DNA from: Megalonaias nervosa
Lineage: Eukaryota; Mollusca; Bivalvia; Unionida; Unionidae
Reading direction: 5' to 3'
DNA: 64,000 bases
NCBI GenBank assembly: GCA_016617855.1
Contig: JAECUM010003272.1
Coordinates: forward strand, 1-64,000
Shown here: piece after piece, positions 19,101 to 31,604 of the stretch
How the letters are laid out: every line of letters starts with the position of its first letter
Numbering within the stretch: position 1 is the stretch's first letter
Program-made: the position numbers and the translations under genes
The notes under the pieces: model-generated
The model's database searches: none
What the model was told of the DNA's origin: nothing
Seen by the model: the letters and a program-made list of their open reading frames with translations, nothing else

Positions 19101-20680
19101 CCAAACTGTCAACGATATCATCAAAACTTGGAAAACATATATGTGTCACGTTTGGTACGAGCGTTAAGTTGGCGCCATTCGATACAGAAACGAAGTGACC
19201 AGTCATTCTTTCTGATCAAGACTACATTGGACGAGAAGGAAGACCCATATTCAATAATGAGTCCAGCTTGGAGCATTTCCTTTATGTGCTACCACACCTC
19301 TTCATATAACCTTGGTAGAATTCTACGATATGCCTGCCTAAAAGGCGTAGGATCTTCCAATACAGTCTAGTGTTTTACAAGGTTAGTGAGTCTAATATCA
19401 GTGGAACTTCTAGGAAATACATGTGTCCAATCATCTAGGACCTGTTTAACTCTCAGCACTTGGGCTGGTGTGAGGTTCTGAGTATCTATATGTATTCCTA
19501 AATCATCAACTGGGGAGGTTTTGTCAGGTAGGGACATAGTTAGATCAGAGGCGAGATTATCCACTATATCAACCTCTGTAATCTGACAAACACTGGATTT
19601 GGGACTATTAGTAATGGGTTTCCCAGTCATATTACAGACCATGACTGCAATCTTACACCAAGAACCAGTTTGTTGTAATCGTGTTACCCGGGGACACACT
19701 GTAACATTGGCCTCGTCTTCGAGGTTTTCAGTAACCACTTGGGCCATGTCATGGGGTACACCTCTTGCCACGCAATTAATGGTAGCAAATTCATAAGGGG
19801 TTACGGTAATAGTCTTTTTCCTACAACTCTTAGCAACAAGATATTTGAGTAATGTTGCCTATGGCAATTCGCCGTTCCCAAGGAATAGATATGTCATCAT
19901 TGATAGATTCCTTTAAGAGGCGAATTACATTAGTGCCTATGACCTGGAACTCTGCTTTAAAACTATTATCCTGGATGACCAACATTGGAACATTCATAGA
20001 TAATGTTGAACGGGTTTAACAGTACACTCAATATACCCTGTATATTTTAGTAGGGAACCATCTGCAGTGGTCAGTTTAAGACCTAGTGTATCCAGTGGTA
20101 ACAATTCCGGTCTGTTACGCAAGGACTTTTATGCATTTTGAGACATGGTAGAAACCATCGATCCCGAATCGATGAGTGTTGTAAAAATAGTGTTATTTAT
20201 AGTAACAGTGCCCTCATTCGATACATTAACCAATCGTTCGGCAAAGGTATAGCCATTACGTTCACCAACCTCTGTTTGGCTTATAACAGAGATGGTTAAT
20301 CTTTTGTTTGGTTCGATTGGTTGTTGCTGACATGACTGGCATTGCCTCTTTCCAGAATTCTAGGACGAGTCTCTCTACCTTGGATCTTTGACCATAGCCG
20401 GGGCTTCGTGGCTGATACGAACCCCTGGCATTATTAGGCTGCGATTGGCCATCAAGCCGTTGCAACATCTGATAAAACTTACGATCTAGATTATCAAACT
20501 CAGTCTCGAGCCTAGTCAAGCGCTGTCCATACTCGGACATGCCAGCATTAGCAGAAACCACGTTCTGCTTGACCTTCATATGTACCAAAATAGAAAGAAG
20601 AAGATAAAAAACAATTATATGGTTGGGATGAGTTAATTCAAGCAGATGCAAAACTTTAGATGCGTAAATGATAAACAAAT
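16178..20680 (-). pseudogene. Ty3/Gypsy gag-pol, frameshifted and 5'-truncated
   Basis: Reading down the reverse strand: a gag end at 20678-20262 with a coiled-coil (YGQRLTRLETEFDNLDRKFY); an aspartic protease with active site TLIDSGSMVSTM near 20180; a linker open at 19771-19367; and reverse transcriptase with LISLDDILIF near 18890 and a thumb/connection piece at 18764-18417 (ELRQFLGFAGFYRRYVEHYA). RNase H follows at 18377-17706 (VIAYPSRGLRPSEKRYP; KPGKLYTDTDGLSR). Integrase has HDDVGHQG near 17680, VGMDLLSF near 17490 and LHMDQCRNYES near 17340. A GPY/F-like C-terminus with VYRVQRED and RTLHRNLLLP lies near 16750, and a proline/serine-rich tail ends at 16178. Many stops and shifts. The matrix/capsid part of gag and the 5' LTR are absent. 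Confidence 0.92.
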
Positions 20681-21755
20681 TAGATGACTAGAATAAAATT
20701 TTCTAGCTGTATCGATGTCGTGTACACAATGCTCTACGAAAAGAAAATTGAATGATGTTGATTGTTTTCAATGTTGGTCACACGACTGAGATATTTAGTG
20801 TATGGGCATCAACATTGTTTTATTTTGACTTGAAAATGAATACCTAATTATACATTAGCAAGTATCTGTTCGCTGCCATGGTTTATTTTTCTTAATGTGA
20901 TTGCTTCTATAATCAAGCAAGATGCAGCGAATGTCAGTGAAGAAATTGTTAAGACCCATATTATTATCGTCTGTGTTTTTGTTACTCATCAAAACAGTAC
21001 TCAGTGACTTCTGTAGACTGTTCTATCAATTGGTAACTTGACTTGGGATACACTATGTTCGGAAGACCTATTATCGTCCGTGAGATGTTTGCTATAGATG
21101 AGTGTAAAATTCAGGTTCTGGTTTCTTCGGTTAAGCACGCATTAACAATAAGCTGGCACAATCAAGTAAAATGTTTGTTAAAGGTGTATCAGCTGCTAAG
21201 TTTATGATTATCTCGCAATTTAATGATCAAATAAAACGAACGTATTTCTGAATTTGACTGATTGTGCAATCGATTTAGAGATAATTGTATCAACTACGAA
21301 CAGATGTTTTTTTTTTTGTTCTGTTTCTAGTCATGATTGCCACCTTCAATCATTCCAGCTGCTTTTACAAGTGTAATATTCAATCTAAAATCCCTCGGGA
21401 TGATGACAAGGATATAGTGGACATTGGTCTGTTATTATCAGAACGTCAAGCGGCATTCAAAGCAGCTTTCCAGGTACCACAAACTGGATAGCTGCTGTAC
21501 TAGTATTACACGCATTTGCAGCTGTTGTTATCAGCATTCTCAGTTTATCAATAATTGTACCTTGTTAACTCTTGTTGGTTACAACTGATTCAGGTAATAA
21601 CAAATCGTAGTTCGTCGTGAAACTGTTGTCGCCATTAAATTTTAAAAGATCGAAACTTCTATAGGGTATGGCAATGTCTTTCATTAGCATTCCACCCAAA
21701 TTGTTTACAACCGCATTATTAGCGTTTCCTTACACATTCATGTCAAACGATACTG

Positions 21756-21757
<2 letters not shown>
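20681..21757. other. Gene-poor sequence next to the truncated Gypsy element
   Basis: There is no clear gene and no second LTR. The only frame of note is at 21285-21491 (+): 68 codons starting MYQLRTDVFFFVLFLVMIAT with a good signal-peptide profile, a short basic segment (KIPRDDDKD) and a C-terminal helix. It lacks a family match, known exon borders or neighbours, so I do not annotate it as a gene. Confidence 0.35.

Positions 21758-21811
<54 letters not shown>
21758..21811. repeat. (TG)27 microsatellite
   Basis: An uninterrupted TG dinucleotide run of 54 bp. Confidence 0.98.
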
Positions 21812-21812
<1 letters not shown>

Positions 21813-24800
21813 TATCATGATATGTGAATTTAAGTAAATTACTCCTTTTGGCATCTTCTAGTGCTTGATTGGAGTTCTGTATTATCCTTACTTGGACATC
21901 TTCACCACTTAATGTGCAGAACAAGGACAGTAACTACAAAACCCAAGAGCACCTTCAGAGCTACCTTTAAACAAGTTTTGTAAGCAATCTACACACAATT
22001 CTTGTAAGTACACTAAATGTATTCGTATTTGACGTGCTCATTCGCAGGTAGGTGGAAATCTTTCAGTTTTTAGGCTGTCTTTGTTTTGAAAGTTTTGGCT
22101 TTATCGCTAAAATCATGTCTATCTTCATAGTTTCTTCATGTCACTCTCCAATGCATCTCTATCAGTGTTTACATTTTGCTCGATCGGTTCTATGTATTGT
22201 ATCATGCTAGGTAAATCATCCGATTGTTTTCGTACTGCTTGTAGGTATTGTATAGCAGTAGATACTATCCTCAATCTCTTCATCAACAATATCTACTCAT
22301 TCTAATCACATTTGTTTTGTTCTAGTCAAACTTTTTGTAGCTCTGAGATTTTGTTAGATCTTTCAATACTAAGTTGTTCAATATTGGTTCTCTAAAGATT
22401 TTGATGTCTTCAAACAGTTATTCTCGAGGGTCTTGCGTATTTGATCACCAACTCGTGTGCGTACGGAATTTATATTATCCGTATCGATTTCTTCTACTGA
22501 TTCTGCAAAATTGGTTTCAAGGTGAATGGTGACATCTACATCAATGTTAATTTTTGTTTATGTCTCAGTATGTAACGGCAAGAACTCACTTGGATCTATA
22601 AACGATATGAAAACCAATCATTCAATGCATTTACTTTATACGAAAATCTATTACATTCCCGTTGTCATGCCGTGTGCTGAAATTCAGTCTAGTATTTGCA
22701 CTCCATTGAAATTGTTTGTAATGACCATTACCATTGCAGGGTCGGTATCTAACAAGTTCTGAATATTAGAGCGCTGTACAACAAAGTTATTTATCAGTGA
22801 ACATTCCGTCACTTGGAGTTAATTAGCATTGTATAGAGGATGTAGCAAAGTTTGGATGTTGTGCTCCTTCAGGAAATCTGTCATGGCGGCAGATTTATGC
22901 GTTTTCATGGAGCAGATGGATACCATGGACTGTGTGGGTTGTTCGGTAACGTTCCGCACCTTTCGGCAACAAATTGGAGGTATACAGATGTTTAGAGACA
23001 CTAGCAGACAAAGTCACATGTACTTGGATGGTCAAGCCTTTTGCACCGAAAAATATTGCGCATAAAACTCTCTTGATAGTCCAACTACATCGAATAACGT
23101 GTGATCTATGTTCATTTACTCCGATATAATTTTTTTTTCAACAATGTAAACCCATGTTTAATCACCTTTTGCTAGTCTCATCCAAATGTCTCTGGCCACT
23201 CTCTTTAAATCTGGCGAGTGACTGCTTTCCAATTTCAATCCGAGTTTGTCATTCATCAGCCGTTAATAAATGAGAGATCCATCTTTCACAAACTTTTCGG
23301 AATTGAAATGATTTTTCAGTATGTCAAAAACAGCTCACGAATTAATCAGATATGTTCCGCTATGTATCAAGCATTGTCATCGATTGCTCTCCATTCATAT
23401 CTTCTACTGTCTATTGTTCTACACTGCGTTTACTGATAGGTTCGAAAAAAACAAAAAATTTATGACAAAATAACCAAAACTTTTCGAATATTCCTTATAT
23501 GAAAAGAGTCAAGATAAAAATATTTTAAGCTGGCAAAGTCAAATAATTTCGTTTGAAAACAAATATTACATTATTGATCTGAACAAAGCAAATGTATACA
23601 TTATGGGCTTTCAAAAACTTTGCAAACTGCATCTGATTGACTCATAATAGTTTAGCACTCAGGTGATCATGTATACTGTGTGATAGTCACTCAGTGACTT
23701 AAACTTTTGAATTGCGTGTCAGAATTTCAGCATCAAGACTTGCATTGTTAAAATTTTCAGTAATTTCCTCTTTGGCCTTTTCTCGTACATTTTGAGGTTG
23801 TAATAGCCATCATATCTTGAAGAAATCCTGGTTTCAGTTTCTCACTAATGCGGCAGAAGAGTTGTTTTAGTTCATCTGAAATTATGAAGTGCCCAACATC
23901 AAAATCAATTGCAACGAAATGGATAGATTTTCACTTCTGTTGTGGATTGGATCCAGACTATTGTTCTATCGCTCTCGTGTTAATTTTCGGAGAAACACTT
24001 TTGTCAGGCAAAAATCAACGAATGTGAAATAGTTAAACGAAATTAAAACGATCAACTTGAAAACGTCTGCAACTTCCATTATTTATGGAAGACCAATTTG
24101 ACATTTCAATAGACTGATGTAAGTAAAGGTCAAAACAGCTTAGAATAATTTTAAAAAATGGATAGGCGAAAACTAAGGATAAGCAAAGAGTAGATGCGAA
24201 AATACACGAAACAAAGATACCACCAAAGGAAATGTCAGAATTTCATAATAGACTTGATATAACATTTTACAAGCACTGAGTCAATACATTAAGTCAGTCA
24301 CAATGTTGAAAATACAGGATGTTCCATCTATTGAGTTCTGGCTTTGATGTCTACATTTAAGAAAACATGACGATTTCACGTGAAATAGCTGATCATATAA
24401 TACCACATGCATGCATGTGATAGATGTGTTCCTGAGCAACAAAGAAGATGTTTGAACTAGACAAAAAATATAAAAAAAATAAATGATAGCCCGCAGAAAT
24501 GGATAAAACAACATTAAATCACCAGAAACAAAGTTGAATCATTCAAGATTGTCAGCTGCATTATTTAGACGATTATGAGGGTACACATTGCCTCTGTCAT
24601 GACCTTGAACAGTATTATCGAATCTATGTTTTCTGTACAATTTTGGTACACGGTGGCAGCCACTCCTGTGATCTCACTTATAACGAGTGTGGTGAAAGTA
24701 CAAATGCACCAAAAAACAAAACAACTAGTACATATTTTTCTCTGCTCTGCAGATTTTGCGCTATTTGTTTTCACAAGTTGCAACATTAGGCGAGACACAG

Positions 24801-26339
24801 TTCCTGATGAACAGTTCTCAGCTGCCTTAATTTATTCTGATAGCTAGATGATTAAATGTAAAACATCCGCTGAAATAGTATCTTTCAATTCATTCTGTAA
24901 ACTGACAGAGTCCGAAAGATAGTGATAAAGGCTGTCGCGGTGTAAAGTATAACATCTGACAATGACATTGTGATTTTTGCAGCTCATGGTTTAAAGTATT
25001 TCATAAATCGTTTGGTTTTGTTTTTCACCAATATTTTCCAACTATTTACTTTCGTTTTTCCGATTTTGTCTTTGTTCCATTTGTAACTGCTGTATTCATT
25101 CTATGTTTCAACTCTTCAATTCCGAGAAATGGGTCTATGTTTGACTCCAAAAACATCTAAATTTTTTCTACTGTAACTTATCCATTTTGGCTACTTAAAT
25201 AACCAAAATATGGCTCATGGTGTTGGAAGGATAAAAGTCCCAAAGATTACAATTGACTTGGCTTAAATAAATCAAATAATTCGAAAATATTGAGATATAT
25301 TTGAACGAATTTAGCCTATTAACAGAAGTTTCCTAACTCCTCAATAAAATTAACAGATAGAATGGATCAATAGGGATTTTTTTAAAAAAAAAAAAACATA
25401 CATACTGCGAGGACCAAAAGAGATGAATAACAATTTGGTAAATAATTTTAGAATTGAAGACAACATAGTAAGTTTACGACAAAGATGGAAAGCGTGTTTG
25501 AATATCAAAGTAAAACAGTCCACGAGAGATCCTGGCTAATAAAGACGAATCTGCAGATAACCAGACAAAGGAAGGATGCAAAGCAAGCTACACTAGTGTC
25601 CATACATTTATTCCAAAATATTCATTCAAGAACATTTATTAACACTGAATATGAAGGTGGTGTTTCCCACATCACATGAAATGCTCGAGACAACCGAAAT
25701 CGGGAAGCATCATTATGAGTGAATTGTTAAACCTAAGGTATTTGATGTCTTTCGTTTTCAACAGGTCATTGACTTGGATATTATAAAACTCGTCCTTATT
25801 AAACTACTTCTAATCAGGACTTCTTTCTTTGAAGATGTATTTGAAAGCGTCGTGCATGTCAACGCCCTTATCTACTTTTACTCTTATTTTATTTGAAGAC
25901 ACGTGTATCACTGTCAAGATTTTATGTGCAACTATTGTTGGATTTTTATTACGCCTGAATGCCAACACAGTCTGCTTCCTATTGGTTATCCATTTTAATA
26001 ACATGGCTAAACAGTTATTAAGTCATCCAGTGCCATTGAAGTCGTTTGTTTCTCCATTAATTATATTTTTGTTGAATCATATTAGATTAACCTTCTAAAG
26101 TTGTTGAGCTAGTACAAGTATACTGTAAATTTAGCTGAATATAAAATTGTGTCTTAGCTTCATCACATACTTATAACCTCCCTCACACTGCACAGGTGTG
26201 ATCATCTCGCTATCAGCACTGATGCTTCTAATCTCCATGAAAACTTAAGATTATCACAATGCAGCCCTGAGCCAATTTTTGTGTTTCAGCATTTTAAATT
26301 CATTTGTCATCATTTTATTTTGTTTTACTGATCTGCATT
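21812..26339. other. AT-rich intergenic sequence, no supported gene
   Basis: Only short scattered frames are present, without repeated codon structure, splice-consistent exons or domain motifs. The one recognisable item is the transposase-like fragment listed at 22826-22925. A poly-A run lies at about 25380-25395. Confidence 0.5.
22826..22925 (-). mobile_element. Possible mariner-type transposase fragment
   Basis: The reverse strand reads THKSAAMTDFLKEHNIQTLL followed by HPLY, which resembles the mariner/Tc1 catalytic-core segment with a helix after the second Asp and the HPPYSPD turn. The catalytic DN before it is not seen and the Pro-rich turn is degraded. No terminal inverted repeats were found. 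A small old fragment at best. Confidence 0.35.
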
Positions 26340-26840
26340 GATTGTATCTAGCTCTGCATAGACTGAGTCATCATGTTTTACATAGATTGTCATCATGCTT
26401 TGCATGGACAGTGTCATGTTCTGCATAGACTTTGTCATCATGCTTTACATAGATTGTCATGGTTTACATAGATTGTCATCATGCCTTGCATGGACTGTGT
26501 CATCGTGCTTTACAAAGATTCTCATCATGTTTGACATGGGCAGTATCAAGTTCTGCATGGCCTGTGTCATGATGCTTTATATAGCCTGTCATCAAGCTCT
26601 GCATAGATTGCCATGGTTTACATAGATTGTCATCATGCCTTGCAAAGACTGTGTCATCGCGCTTTACTTAGATTCTCGTCATGTTTTGCATGGACAGAAT
26701 AAAGTTTTATATAAACTGTGTCATGATGTTTTATATGGTTTGTCATCAAACTCTGCATGGACTGTGTCGTCATACTCCACGTAGATTGTCATGATCATAT
26801 TTTGCATGGACTGTGTCATCGTGCTCTGCCCATAACGATG
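26340..26840. repeat. Degenerate minisatellite of about 22-24 bp units
   Basis: About twenty variants of CATCATGCTTTACATAGATT plus GT, alternating with versions holding TGCATGGACTGTGT. It ends near 26840. Open frames across it on both strands are products of the repeat. Confidence 0.85.
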
Positions 26841-28263
26841 CTGTAAGTGGTCCAATATTAAATTGTAACTACGGCCAAGGGACTCAGAAGTATTTTTGTT
26901 TTTTCGCAGTAGTAATAGATGTTGTTCAGCAATGTTCATATACCCCTGCACGAGATGATGATAGAGAGTATATAGTAAATAAGTGTTCTTGAATTTTTAA
27001 TGTATCATTGGTCATTTTCCTTACTAGTTACCTTTACCAGAGGCCCAGAATTCTTATTCACTATCTACAGACTACTTTTGTAATTTATGTGATGAAATTG
27101 ATTAAATGCATTATTTACACAGTCAAGTAATGCTTATTTATAAATCAATGAATAGCTCAGTTTAAAAATCGGAAGAAAAGAATCACTGCAGTGTTGAAGC
27201 AATGTTGGATTTATCCACGATGTTGAAAAGTCCAATTGAGCCGTATGCGCAGTGGACCCATCTTCCGCGCATTACATAAATTATAGTGTCATTCTCACTG
27301 AACATATCATTTACCATGTTTGTTGCAGCAGAAGCCCATATATTCATATAACCGTTTGGTAAAGTGTTTGGGAGTAAAATCCACAAAATAAGCATTTGAT
27401 AGTATTGGCGAAGAATGTCATTATCACAGAAAGTTTCAAAATCAGAAATGGTCTTGTATTCAATTCCTGGAAATTCTTTTCATGTGGACCGTGCACTGAA
27501 TTTTCAAGTGGGGTGACATTGGGAGTGGGATTTTCTTTCGAGCCAGAAAATTTTATTTTTGGTTTACCTGAAGATAATTATTATTTACCTAACATAAGGG
27601 ATGTAATATTTTATTTGTTTGTTTGCTTGAATTTGGCTGTAAATCACAACAAAAACATTTTTGTTCAAGTTATTTAAGAGCTCAACTTTTATTTTAAACG
27701 AACCCCCACCCCGTCCCTGAAATGTTCGGTCCGTACTATGCTTCAAAGCGTATCTGATAAACGTCTATTTATCAAGAGAATTTATATTGAGTTTTTTTTT
27801 AGTCTTAATCGAGAGTAAGAGAAACATACCAACAGTGAGTGATGACTTTGCACTTAACACCTGATGTTTAGTTGATATTAACAAACAATCATTGAACAAG
27901 AAAAGATTTTCCAGGAATTCAAGATAAGACAGTTTCTGACCGTTGAAACCAGGTATAATAATGATATTCTTCGGCAATACGATTTTCAGATTAGTTGCTG
28001 AGGTGAACAATTGGAAGCCAGATTGTCACCATTTGTTTTTCGACTCATCAAGAACACAATAAAGACCAACAGAACATCATAAGAGGTCTTCGGGTAAGAA
28101 CTCCACGTTGATATGACTTTCCGTTTTCAAGGAGTAACGATGAATAAAAGGGTTTCTTCGATAATATTTAGCCGAATATAAAACTTGAAGAGGACGACCA
28201 CTGCCTAAATAAATGGTAGTCAGACAACAGTGATCTCCCACTGGATACAGTGCTTGTGGTTTT
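26841..28263. other. Intergenic, nothing recognised
   Basis: AT-rich sequence with short frames only. No repeat family or gene could be supported. Confidence 0.4.
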
Positions 28264-28488
28264 GTGAGTTTAACGCCATTTTTCAGTACACAAGAGGCTA
28301 TTCATGGGCGCCAGTAAAACCGGTGGAGGAAAAAAACACCGGGAAAAACCGCCGATAAACGGGAAGCTATTAGCAAGCTTCGCACACCCACCACGCTGGC
28401 TGAGCCTGATATTCGAACCCATGCGGAGAGAGGTGAAATGTCAAAAGGTAAAGACAAGCCCCTTAGACCACTTGGCCACCTAAGGCCC
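28264..28488 (-). mobile_element. tRNA-derived SINE, best-preserved copy
   Basis: On the reverse strand the element starts GGCCTTAGGTGGCCAAGTGG with an A-box-like TGGCCAAGTGGTC, followed about 60 bp later by a B-box-like GGTTCGAATAT (28409-28419). The body includes the CTCCACCGG segment and ends CTGAAAAATGGCGTTAAACT. The same tail and body recur at 36215-36465, 49633-49790 and 56379-56575, which supports a family. Confidence 0.8.
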
Positions 28489-30868
28489 ATATTGGACAGA
28501 GAGGTTCGGAGGGTGTATCAGTATTATGATCACTCTTTCCAAAGAAACAATTTTACTCCAAAAATTAGTATCTTTTTTTAAATACGTTACCGAATCATAA
28601 TACCTTCGGGGAATACAAGGCGGAGGTAGTTACATCCCCTTACCCCGGTGAAGGCTCATTTCCAGTCCCCAAAGGAATGTGAGGCAGTTTTAACTCCACA
28701 GATATAACTTGGCTGGAGTAGTGACTTTATGCCGAGACGCGGATATTGAGAGGGGATGCCCACCGCCACCATTACAGCCAATTCAGCGAAGTCGCAGAGA
28801 AAAGTCATTGAGAAGCGGTCAAAGTAAACTTGTTGCGCTGCTGATATAGGTCAAACTGAATCCATTGAGATACAAGATCTTGAAGGTAAGCAAAGAAAAA
28901 TTCATCTCTGCCCTCCTTCCCAATCTTTATGTTGTGCCCGTTTGGGAAAAGTTGCACTAGAATGCTATGTTCATGACGACTGCTCTAACTTCATGAGCTG
29001 AAATGCGCAATAATTTCTGTCAATCTTCGGTTAGTTGTCTGTGCAAGACGAATAACACGTCTTATGCAGGACCACATATCCAGACTTGAGATATCTACTT
29101 TTCTATATTTTCAAGATGAAAATAAACAAAATTGCCCTCTTCACACCGGCTCGGTTCGTTTCAGACAGCTTCGAAGCTCTCGCCGCATCCTGTCGATTAT
29201 CTAGTTGCTGTTTTAAACCGCCAAAAGTGAATTCAATCCATCACGCTAGATCTGAAGATAGTTGTGATCTACCTACAATGCATGTATCTCACTGAATGTG
29301 CTTAATGCTATTAGCTAGAGCGGTTAAGGCAGTAGATTTTATGCGATGTGAACGAACGATGCTCTCGATGGCGGTTCAAACAGTGCCTAATTCGACCAGT
29401 TCAGACCCTATTGTTCATTCCCTTTCGGATACAGGGTCAAAGCCTTCGGTCGTGTAAATCCAATGATTGCCAGAAGTTTGAAGAGGTCTTCGTATTGTAC
29501 TATATTCTCTCTTCCGTGACGCCGATACATGTCTGTGGAAGGGCAAACTTTATAGTGATTGGTGATAACTTCTACATCTCGAAATGGCATAGAAGAAATC
29601 TAACTATTGGGTAACGATTCTTTAAGCGAAATGATGTGTTCCTGCTCGTACCACTGTGGAAACTCTCCGTTTCCCACGAATGCTTTCCGAGTGGTAAACC
29701 TTCTGTGACCCTACCAATTCTGTTGAACAATTTTTCTTGCGAAGGTTTGCCACTGAGGGCTTGTTTGATATTAAATAATCGTGCAAATTCAACATATCTG
29801 TGATCAAACCAGCAATGGAGGTAGTGTTTATAGGTCAGGAAATACGAGTATTTTCCTTGGAAATTCCGCTGCCAGATTTTATCCACTATTTCTTTGATTT
29901 TCTGTTGGCTATATTTTTTTTTCTTCAGTTTTTCCTTTCCATACTCGAGTCAGGCAAACATGTTAAAACATTCTGGTCACCACGCGTTTTGGTATTAAAG
30001 CTGTTGGGGGATGGGCACATACGTCTATAACGTTACCATATGTGGCAAGAGCATCGAACGCCTAAGCTTTGGGCTGGAGAGACAAAAGTTGGAAGCTTTG
30101 CATTCCATCTCGTCAGCAATAGATCCACGTGTAGCTTACCCCGGAGGGCACAGATTTGACTGGATATAGAGAGGGTGAGTCAACCATACCGTTTGGACAG
30201 GGTTGTTTCTGTCGGGACGAGTCCGCCCATACATCTGGCTGCAACGAATGCGACGGATTTTCTGTTGATATGTCGGATTTTACCGTGGATATGTAGCTGA
30301 TGAAACCACCTGAGAAATCCCAAACTATGAGGCAAAAGTCTGGGTATCTGCCTCTCACTGCTTTCAAAGATAGTTTACCACAGTCGAGTTGTCAGATATA
30401 ATGAATGTGTCCTTTTCCATATAAGTCTCCTGCCACCAGTGATATGCTTTCACTATGGTCTTCGTGTCGGGGAGATCGCTGAGTTATACTACGGATCGGC
30501 AATATATGTACAAAATTTAAAGTCATATATGAAAAGATACTCTCAAATTCTGTTTGACCAAACCTTTCAGATTAAGTCATTTAAAGATATATTTTTTGGA
30601 ACGGTAGCGATATTTGATGGCGAATTCGCATCACATTAAGGAATCTGAAAACAATCATGCTAGGATGCGTTCTTTCACATTTGGTAAATTTTTTCGAGCT
30701 TTGTTCGAGTTGTCATTTTAATCGTTTTGTTGGGTTTTTTTAAAATCGTAACGGAGACCATACTCTGCGGCGAATTGTCATCATCTTTACAGATTTGAAG
30801 ATATCCATGCCATAATTCTGTCTTACAAATGTGGTTAAATTTTGTTGAGGTTGTACTTTGAGTTGTTA

Positions 30869-30899
<31 letters not shown>

Positions 30900-31318
30900 A
30901 AAAAATATTATTGTAACATTGGCCATATTTGTAAGTGGATCAGCAATCCTATGAAGAAAATAAAAGCCATCTATACCAGCATGCTAATTTGGTTAAATTC
31001 TGTCGAGGAGCTTTTGAGAAGTCAGTTAAAGGTTCTGAACTTTTTGTAACAGTGGTAACATTTAAAAGTGAATTACTATCATCTCAAGAAATTTTAAAGA
31101 CCTTAATTCCAGGATGGTTACTGTCAATTGTTTTGTTTTTTGTTTTTTTTTCTTCTAGTTTTAGTAACAATGGCTATATTGGGTAACATATCTGTATTCA
31201 CTGGACAGATTGGAAAGGTCCTGACGTCAGAATTCCCCCTATAAAATCACTTGCAAACTGGTCACGCTGTTTGAGTGAGGATGATAAACCACAGATGGTG
31301 AACAACAGATTAAAGACC
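28489..31318. other. Intergenic; no supported gene
   Basis: Several 60-105 codon frames occur on both strands between 29.3 and 30.4 kb, but none shows a domain, consistent splice borders or a partner exon. An A-rich tract with T interruptions lies at 30868-30906. Confidence 0.4.
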
Positions 31319-31604
31319 ATTCCACAAGCCTACTTGGCCATATGGTCTGAGGAAAGATGATTACATAAGCCCATTTGGCCTTACGGTCAGACGAAAGATG
31401 ATTACATAAGCCCATTTGGCCTTACGGTCAGATGAAAGATGATTCCATAAGCCCACCTGGCCTTACAGTCAGATGAAAGACCATTCCAAAAGCCCACTTG
31501 GTCTTATGGTCAGTCGAAAGAATATTCCATAAGCCGACTTGGCCTTATGGTCAGAAGAAAGACCATTCCATAAGCCCACTTGGTCTTATGGTCAGATTAG
31601 CTGA
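31319..31604. repeat. 41-bp minisatellite, seven copies
   Basis: The unit AAGCCCACTTGGCCTTATGG plus TCAGATGAAAGATGATTCCAT repeats at exactly 41-bp steps (31326, 31367, 31408, 31449, 31490, 31531, 31572). Each unit boundary gives the dyad CCATAAG..CTTATGG. Single diverged units also occur near 32165-32205 and 47585-47620. Confidence 0.95.

Noticed and set aside
28380..28488. A functional tRNA gene at 28.4 kb
   Set aside because: Only box-like motifs are present, with no cloverleaf I can fold, and the sequence continues into a SINE body shared with other copies.
29348..29886. Opposed frames of 88 and 104 codons at 29.4-29.9 kb
   Set aside because: No domain, repeat relationship or splice partner could be found. 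Lengths are within chance for this composition.
31319..31604. CRISPR-like array with palindromic repeat
   Set aside because: The whole 41-bp unit repeats, with no spacer variation, and the setting is an animal genome.
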